Below, piece after piece: positions 6,094 to 11,115 of a stretch of DNA of 11,115 nucleotides; the stretch's first letter is position 1; each line of letters opens with the position of its first letter. Origin of the DNA: Bacillota bacterium (GTDB lineage Bacteria > Bacillota_A > Clostridia > DSM-8532); the NCBI GenBank assembly GCA_023424865.1, contig JAFADM010000219.1, positions 1 to 11,115 of the forward strand. Reading direction: 5' to 3'. The notes below the pieces were generated by a model, which was not told the origin of the DNA, searched no databases, and worked only from the letters and a program-made list of their open reading frames with translations. Position numbers and translations under genes: made by a program.

Positions 6094-8616
6094 ATGCTGA
6101 TTATTCACTATTACCGTTATGACCAGGATTACAGCGGCTGGGATATCTGGCTATGGGAAAAAGGAGAAGAAGGGTCTGCATACCGGTTTAATGCCTTCTC
6201 CTCAATTCATATCGGCTCAGACTCCAAAATAGCTGAGGCCCGGATTGATGTTTCGTCCTTTCGCAAAAAGGAAGCCGGTCTGCTTATTCGAAGAGGAGGC
6301 TGGCATGACCGTGATGTTTCTGCGGACCGTCTTTTTACCCTGCTTCCACCCGGCACGGACGGAAACAGCCATCTTTACCTTTATCAAAATGATCCGGAGG
6401 TCTATTTTATCAATGACCCCCAACGCTATATCCCCTCCTTTGAAACGTCTGTTTTTCAAAGCTTTAACGAGATTTTTCTGCGGCTTCAGGTGGCATGCGG
6501 GCAAAATCTTTCAGAATCCCCTTTCAAGGTATTCGAAAACGGCAGGGAGATTCCTATAAAAGATGTAATTCCTTTAAGAGGCGCCATGGATTTTGTTATT
6601 AACCTGGAAGGCGCCATGACTCCAGGTTACACCTATACCGTAGCCAGAGAGGGCTACCGAACGGGAGCCGTGGCCTATGGCTTCATTTATGATACAGACG
6701 CTTTTGAAAGCCGTTTCACTTATGAAGGACAGGATCTTGGAGCAGCATGGACGAAGGAAGCCACTGCCTTTAAGCTCTGGGCACCAACGGCTGCAAAGGC
6801 TTATGTGAACCTCTATCAAAAGGGAGATGGACTCAATCTTATTGATCAAAAGCCCATGTGGAAGGATATACAGGGCACCTGGTCCCTTCTTGTTTACGGC
6901 GATCTCAACGGCGTGTATTACACCTATACGGTGGAAACTGAGGGAAGGCTTGTGGAGGCGGCAGATCCCTATGCTCTGGCATCAGGGGTTAACGGCAAAA
7001 GAAGCATGGTCATCCATATGGAAGAAGCCTCTCCGGAGGGCTGGGACCTGGTGGAGCACATTCCCCTTAAGACCCCTACCGACGCGGTCCTATATGAGGT
7101 CCATGTCCGGGATGCCACCATTCATCCGGCCTCGGGTATTATGAATAAAGGCAAATTCATGGGACTTGCCTGTGAAAACACCCTCTCTCCGGAGGGCTGC
7201 AAAACAGGTCTGGCCCATTTTAAGGAATTGGGCATTACCCACGTCCACTTTATGCCTCTGGCGGATTTTTACACGGTGGACGAAACCAGAATTCCCCAGG
7301 AGGAATACAATTGGGGCTATGATCCGGTGCACTACAATGTGCCGGAAGGCTCCTACGCCACCGATCCTTACGACGGCTTTGTCCGGATTAAAGAGCTTAA
7401 AGCCATGATAAAGGCTATGAAGCATAGCGGAATTGGTGTGGTTTTGGACGTGGTGTACAACCATACCTACTTTTCCTTTAAATCGGACTTTCATAAGCTG
7501 GTGCCGGGCTATTACCACCGGACAAACCGAATGGGCAGGTTCGGGGACGGTTCCGGCTGCGGCAATGAAACCGCCTCGGAACGCCCTATGGTAAGGCATT
7601 TTATGCTGGAATCCCTGCGCCGCTGGGTGAGGTATTACAAGGTGGACGGCTTTCGCTTCGATCTTATGGGGCTTCATGATGTGGATACCATGAAAGCCAT
7701 CCGCAGCGAGCTTGACAACCTCTGCCCCTCCCTTCTCCTATATGGCGAAGGCTGGACAGGAGGGCCTTCCCTTCTGGACGGGCAGCTCCAGGCTGCCAAG
7801 GGCAATGCTTCAAAGCTTCCCGGAATTGGTTTTTTTAACGATCTTACCCGAGATGCCATAAAAGGGCATAATTTCCACGGAAGTGATCCCGGCTTTATTA
7901 CAGGCGGGACAGGAATGGCCGAAGGGGTAAAATTCGGCATTGCGGGAGCCGTAGCCCATCCGGGAGTGGATTACGGAAAAATCGCCCACGACGGCTACCC
8001 CTGGGCCGCTCAGCCATGGAACTGTGTCAACTACGCTGCCTCCCATGACAATCTCACCCTCTGCGACAAGCTACTGGCAAGCCGCCCAGGACTTGAAGCT
8101 GCCGAATACGAGCAGCTTGTAAAGCTCGCTTCAGCCATTGTCCTTACCTCCCAGGGAATTCCATTTATGCCTCTGGGCACGGATTTTATGCGTTCAAAAA
8201 AAGGCCATCACAATTCTTATAATGCTCCGGACAGCGTCAATCAGGTGGATTGGTCCGAAAAAGCCCGCCATTTGAGCGTTTTTGAGTACCATAAGGGTCT
8301 CATTCAGTTAAGAAAGCAGCATCCGGCCTTTCGTATGTCCGAAGCGGAGGATATCCGAAAAAATCTGTTTTTTGAATACACCTCCGACACGGCTATAGCC
8401 TACAGCCTTAACAACCATGCCGGCGGCGACAGCTGGCATACTGTGTTTGTGGCCTTTAATGCGGAGGATAAGGAAATTGCGCTTTCCCTTCCCTTTAAAG
8501 GAGAATGGCATATGGTGGTTAATCATAAGAAAGCTGGCACGGACATACTTGAAACACTCACCGACGCTTCGGCGGTACTGCAGCCCCGCTCCGCACTGGT
8601 TCTTTATGCGGAATAA
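6094..8616 (+). CDS. pulA: Type I pullulanase (GH13), cytoplasmic glycogen/alpha-glucan debranching enzyme
   Basis: An 840-aa alpha-1,6-glucosidase expected to debranch glycogen, pullulan or limit dextrins. Residues 1 to about 100 begin with MLIIHYYRYDQDYSGWDIWL, the pattern of a CBM41-like starch-binding domain. A CBM48-like domain follows (about 205-310, with AFKLWAPTA at 225-233), then the GH13 barrel. The type I pullulanase signature YNWGYDP is at 405-411. The four GH13 regions are intact: LDVVYNHT (451-458), GFRFDLMG (519-526, nucleophile D523), YGEGW (550-554, acid/base E552) and SHDN (650-653). There is no signal peptide, so it should act inside the cell. The frame is open back to a TTG at 6058, but the ATG at 6094 is chosen because AGGAGA lies 5 nt upstream and the homology begins there. 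Confidence 0.95.
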   Translation: MLIIHYYRYDQDYSGWDIWLWEKGEEGSAYRFNAFSSIHIGSDSKIAEARIDVSSFRKKEAGLLIRRGGWHDRDVSADRLFTLLPPGTDGNSHLYLYQNDPEVYFINDPQRYIPSFETSVFQSFNEIFLRLQVACGQNLSESPFKVFENGREIPIKDVIPLRGAMDFVINLEGAMTPGYTYTVAREGYRTGAVAYGFIYDTDAFESRFTYEGQDLGAAWTKEATAFKLWAPTAAKAYVNLYQKGDGLNLIDQKPMWKDIQGTWSLLVYGDLNGVYYTYTVETEGRLVEAADPYALASGVNGKRSMVIHMEEASPEGWDLVEHIPLKTPTDAVLYEVHVRDATIHPASGIMNKGKFMGLACENTLSPEGCKTGLAHFKELGITHVHFMPLADFYTVDETRIPQEEYNWGYDPVHYNVPEGSYATDPYDGFVRIKELKAMIKAMKHSGIGVVLDVVYNHTYFSFKSDFHKLVPGYYHRTNRMGRFGDGSGCGNETASERPMVRHFMLESLRRWVRYYKVDGFRFDLMGLHDVDTMKAIRSELDNLCPSLLLYGEGWTGGPSLLDGQLQAAKGNASKLPGIGFFNDLTRDAIKGHNFHGSDPGFITGGTGMAEGVKFGIAGAVAHPGVDYGKIAHDGYPWAAQPWNCVNYAASHDNLTLCDKLLASRPGLEAAEYEQLVKLASAIVLTSQGIPFMPLGTDFMRSKKGHHNSYNAPDSVNQVDWSEKARHLSVFEYHKGLIQLRKQHPAFRMSEAEDIRKNLFFEYTSDTAIAYSLNNHAGGDSWHTVFVAFNAEDKEIALSLPFKGEWHMVVNHKKAGTDILETLTDASAVLQPRSALVLYAE

Positions 8617-8687
8617 GGGAAACTTTTTTGAATAAAAGGCAGACAAACCCCAGGCTATGCAATACTATAGAAGAGTACCTTTATCCA

Positions 8688-8716
8688 TTGGCAGCCTTTC
8701 TGCGCCTGCCTACACT
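8688..8716 (+). promoter_or_regulatory. Weak promoter candidate before the spermidine-synthase-like gene
   Basis: TTGGCA (8688-8693) and TACACT (8711-8716) are 17 nt apart, matching consensus at 5/6 and 4/6 positions. The resulting start would fall almost on the ribosome binding site (AGGAG, 8724-8728). A second weak option is CAGACA-17-TACTAT at 8640-8668, which would leave a more normal leader. No terminator is evident in the 120-bp gap after the pullulanase gene, so readthrough is also possible. Confidence 0.3.
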
Positions 8717-8736
8717 AGATAAAAGGAGATAATAGG

Positions 8737-10347
8737 ATGAAAAAAGGTAATTTAATTCTCTACATCACATCTTTTATGGCCGGCATGACCGTTATGGCCG
8801 TAGAGCTGTCCTGCTCGAGACTCCTTGCCCCCTATTTCAGCTCCTCCTCCATTGTATGGACCATTATCATCGGTCTCATCATGATTGGTATGAGCATCGG
8901 CAACATTCTGGGCGGACGCAGTGCGGACAAGCATAAGAGCCTGGGCCGGCTGTATTTCTACATCTGGATCGCTTCCATCTGGATCGCCTTAATTCCCTTT
9001 GTCGGAAAATATATAATTTCACTCATTATTGGCCTTGTAGTACTGGTTTTCCCCGGAAGCCAGCTTATTAACATGGGTGCGGCCCTGTCCTGCCTCGTTA
9101 TCTTCACTCTTCCCCTTACACTCCTGGGCTTTGTGTCCCCCTATCTTGCCAAGCTCGGTATCCGGGATATGCAGGAAAGCGGCAAGGTGGTGGGTAAGAT
9201 CAACGCCTGTAACACCATCGGCAGTATCATAGGAACCTTTGTACCTACCTTTTTTACCATCCCCTATATCGGCACCTCAAAAACCTTCCTCCTCTTTGCT
9301 CTGCTTCTAAATGTGGTATGCCTCATGTACTTTATTTTAAATAAGAAAAAGGCCTTTCGTAACATTGTGACCACTGTCCTTATTTTTGTCTTCCTTCTCA
9401 TCCCCTTTGCCGATTCCTACGCTTACTGGAAAACAGGCCTTCTTTACGAGGATGAGTCTCTTTACAATTACCTCCAGGTGGAGGAAACCGAGGATTCGGT
9501 TATCCTGTCCACCAACGTAGCCTTCGGTGTTCAGTCCATTTATAAGAAGGACGGCTCCCTGTCCGGTTATTATTATGAATATGCTTTAATGGCCCCCTTT
9601 TTCATGAAGGAGGCCTCCCTGGAAAAGGACATGGATGTTTTAGTGCTGGGACTTGGAACCGGCACCTACCCCAAGCAGCTCAAAAAGTATTTTCCCAATG
9701 TTGAAACCGATGCGGTGGAAATTGATAAAAAAATTGCCGATTTGGCAGGCAAGTACTTTAATTTTACGGAGGACGAGGCCAATGTGTACATTGGTGACGG
9801 ACGCATGTTCTTTAATGATCCGGCAGCCAAAACCTATGACATTATCCTTGCCGACGCCTATCAGGACATCACCGTGCCCTTTCACATGTCCACCCAGGAA
9901 TTTTTCAATACCGTTAAGTCCCACTTAAAGCCCGGTGGTATTCTTATTGTTAATATCAATATGAAATCCGGCAATTTCACCGGTGTTCCCGAGTACCTGG
10001 CAAACACCGTGAAAAGCTGCTTTGCAAAGGTTTATAAGACCGATTTAAGTATGGTTACCAACTCCCTCCTTTTTGCCAGTGACGATGCGAACATGCTGGA
10101 AAACTTCCGCCGGAATCTTCCGGAAAGCATTGGCCCGGACCACGACCTCTATCAGATTTCCCGCTACGTGGACAGCCATCTGGACGAAATGACGGATGAA
10201 ACCCTCCTTCTGAAGGATGATCTGGCACCGGTAGAAATATTGGGGCAAAAATCCCTGAACGAAATTGTTTCCACCGAAATTGCCTATTTTAAAACCGGCA
10301 TACAGGGAAAAAGCCTTCGTGAGCTTTTAGAGATGATCTCCAATTAA
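8737..10347 (+). CDS. Membrane-embedded spermidine/spermine synthase-like protein
   Basis: A 536-aa protein with two parts. Residues 1 to about 225 contain seven or eight hydrophobic segments (for example about 5-25, 39-60, 70-92, 112-134, 180-200 and 208-224). Residues from about 235 form a soluble Rossmann methyltransferase/aminopropyltransferase-like domain. The nucleoside-binding motif VLGLGTGT is at 303-310, the acidic VEID at 327-330, GDGR at 353-356 and YDIILADAY at 367-375, where D373 aligns with the catalytic aspartate region of spermidine synthases. LYNYLQVEE (243-251) and DDLAPVE (494-500) are also family-like. Such fused proteins are often annotated as spermidine synthase, but real aminopropyltransferase activity is not assured; speD and other polyamine genes are not in the window. 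The ATG has AGGAG 8 nt upstream. The next gene follows after 28 bp. Confidence 0.85.
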   Translation: MKKGNLILYITSFMAGMTVMAVELSCSRLLAPYFSSSSIVWTIIIGLIMIGMSIGNILGGRSADKHKSLGRLYFYIWIASIWIALIPFVGKYIISLIIGLVVLVFPGSQLINMGAALSCLVIFTLPLTLLGFVSPYLAKLGIRDMQESGKVVGKINACNTIGSIIGTFVPTFFTIPYIGTSKTFLLFALLLNVVCLMYFILNKKKAFRNIVTTVLIFVFLLIPFADSYAYWKTGLLYEDESLYNYLQVEETEDSVILSTNVAFGVQSIYKKDGSLSGYYYEYALMAPFFMKEASLEKDMDVLVLGLGTGTYPKQLKKYFPNVETDAVEIDKKIADLAGKYFNFTEDEANVYIGDGRMFFNDPAAKTYDIILADAYQDITVPFHMSTQEFFNTVKSHLKPGGILIVNINMKSGNFTGVPEYLANTVKSCFAKVYKTDLSMVTNSLLFASDDANMLENFRRNLPESIGPDHDLYQISRYVDSHLDEMTDETLLLKDDLAPVEILGQKSLNEIVSTEIAYFKTGIQGKSLRELLEMISN

Positions 10348-10375
10348 GCTGATTTTAAAAGACGGGGAGGCCCTC

Positions 10376-10792
10376 ATGTCGAAAACACCTATGCTCATTG
10401 AAAATGAGATTTATGTAAAAAGCTATGACATCGATGTCATGGGCATTGTAAGCAATATTGTCTATGTGCGCTGGTTTGAGGATTTACGCCATGTGTTTTT
10501 AGATAAATATTATCCTTACCAAAAAATGATAGCGGAGAGTATGTCCCCCATTCTTATGAAAACGGAAATTGAGTATAAAACACCCCTTACCATCTATGAC
10601 AGGCCTTTGGGTCGTTGCTGGATGTCGGATATCGGCAAGAGCCGTTGGGAAATGACCTTTGAGATTCTTTCCGATAAGGCGGTGCATTGTACTGGAAAGC
10701 AATGGGGCTGTTTCTACTCTGTCGATAGTAAAAAGCCCGTTCCCATGCCAAAGGAGATTGCACTTGGCTACCGGCAGGAAGCGGAAGACTGA
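10376..10792 (+). CDS. Hotdog-fold acyl-CoA thioesterase (4HBT/YbgC-FadM-like)
   Basis: A 138-aa cytoplasmic hotdog-fold protein expected to hydrolyse an acyl-CoA or acyl-ACP thioester. The N-terminal signature YDIDVMGIVSNIVYVRWFE (17-35) matches the 4-hydroxybenzoyl-CoA thioesterase family pattern. D20 corresponds to the catalytic aspartate and Y30 to the conserved tyrosine of the core helix. The central strand region IEYKTPLTIYDRPLGRCWM fits the remainder of a single hotdog domain. The length is normal, and the substrate cannot be read from the sequence. The ATG at 10376 has GGGGAGG 5 nt upstream. It lies 28 bp after the membrane spermidine-synthase-like gene on the same strand, so the two are probably cotranscribed. 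No clear terminator follows. Confidence 0.85.
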   Translation: MSKTPMLIENEIYVKSYDIDVMGIVSNIVYVRWFEDLRHVFLDKYYPYQKMIAESMSPILMKTEIEYKTPLTIYDRPLGRCWMSDIGKSRWEMTFEILSDKAVHCTGKQWGCFYSVDSKKPVPMPKEIALGYRQEAED

Positions 10793-10907
10793 GGCTGATT
10801 TACAAATTCCCAATGTAGGTTTTCACTCCTTCCATTATTTGTAAGGCGAAAGCACTGTGGAGTAAGTCAATTAAGCAATGGCCCCATTCAAGTTTACTTA
10901 AATCATC
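10793..10907. other. Intergenic stretch with two imperfect dyads, no gene seen
   Basis: No supported coding region is present. An 8-bp inverted repeat ttacaaat (10800-10807) / atttgtaa (10837-10844) is separated by 29 nt, too far apart and without a U-run to be a convincing terminator. A second dyad has AATGG-CC-CCATT at its centre (10877-10888), flanked by ttaag (10871-10875) and cttaa (10898-10902). It lies just upstream of the promoter at 10908. Either could be regulatory, but neither has a recognised motif. Confidence 0.5.
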
Positions 10908-10936
10908 TTGTATTTTTTTATGAGAAGGGTTATACT
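10908..10936 (+). promoter_or_regulatory. Promoter driving the T-box leader
   Basis: TTGTAT (10908-10913) and TATACT (10931-10936) are 17 nt apart, with a predicted start around 10943. The transcript would enter the T-box Stem I about 45 nt later. Confidence 0.75.
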
Positions 10937-10988
10937 AACTACCACCGGGATAATAACCGGGCTTTAATTTGTAAAATGAATTGAATAA

Positions 10989-11115
10989 GGTTGCGGCAAT
11001 GAAAAAAGACTCCGCCCTTTTAAATCCCCAAAGAGAGCCGGTGGTTGGTGTAAACCGGCAGGATTTAAGGCTTATCCGCTTTTGGAGCCGTCGGTGACGA
11101 ACCGAAGGGGAATGC
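10989..11115 (+). ncRNA. T-box riboswitch leader, Stem I part, cut by window edge
   Basis: T-box leaders sense uncharged tRNA in the nascent mRNA and control transcription or translation of aminoacyl-tRNA synthetase or amino acid genes. The hallmark AGAGAG (11032-11037) is followed by GCCGGT (11037-11042), the distal loop GGTTGGTG (11043-11050) and ACCGGC (11054-11059), which closes a 6-bp stem. This sits on a perfect 8-bp stem TTAAATCC (11020-11027) / GGATTTAA (11061-11068). The specifier-side landmark TTTGGAG (11081-11087) and the downstream GAACC (11099-11103) are present; AACC (11100-11103) can pair with GGTT (10989-10992) at the base. By spacing after GGAG the specifier could be CGT (Arg, 11089-11091), but GCC (Ala, 11087-11089) fits nearly as well. 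The antiterminator with its T-box core and the controlled gene lie past the right edge. Confidence 0.9.

Noticed and set aside
7090..7677. Minus-strand open frame of 195 codons
   Set aside because: It lies fully inside the pullulanase gene, whose catalytic motifs are intact in the plus frame; the antisense translation resembles no known family.
10800..10844. Terminator or insertion-sequence end from the ttacaaat/atttgtaa inverted repeat
   Set aside because: The arms are 29 nt apart, there is no U-run, no target-site duplication and no transposase in the window.

Overview
The window looks like chromosomal DNA of a low-to-moderate GC Firmicute, most likely a member of the Clostridia. The reasons are strong GGAGG-type ribosome binding sites, consensus sigma-A promoters, a T-box leader, a short-form HisG paired with HisZ, and a DUF5684 membrane protein. 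No mobile element, CRISPR array, rRNA or tRNA gene is visible.

Left half (1-5401, minus strand): a histidine biosynthesis operon read right to left in the order hisZ-hisG-hisD-hisC-hisB, followed 46 bp later by the 5' end of purC, which runs off the left edge. It starts at a near-perfect promoter (TTGACA-17-TAAAAT, 5373-5401) and a roughly 170-nt leader with an 18-bp-period repeat. hisZ/hisG and hisD/hisC overlap by 4 bp (ATGA), the usual sign of translational coupling. HisZ and HisG together make the first enzyme of the pathway; HisB, HisC and HisD supply the dehydratase, aminotransferase and final dehydrogenase steps. hisH, hisA, hisF and hisI/E are not in the window. The hisG-hisD gap holds a small repeat array and a hairpin, and the hisC-hisB gap holds a likely extended -10 promoter.

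Middle (5433-6057): a strong intrinsic terminator, a minus-strand gene for a 126-aa DUF5684 membrane protein with its own promoter, and a divergent promoter region.

Right half (6094-11115, plus strand): a cytoplasmic type I pullulanase (glycogen/alpha-glucan debranching), then a two-gene cluster of a membrane-embedded spermidine-synthase-like protein and a hotdog-fold acyl-CoA thioesterase. The last 170 bases are a promoter and the first part of a T-box riboswitch (Stem I), whose regulated gene lies beyond the right edge.

Most of the window is ordinary core metabolism. The points that deserve a second look are the T-box at the edge, the joining of his genes to purC, the repeat-bearing non-coding elements in the his operon, and the pairing of the membrane spermidine-synthase-like protein with a thioesterase. 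I did not find convincing evidence of a new multi-gene system.
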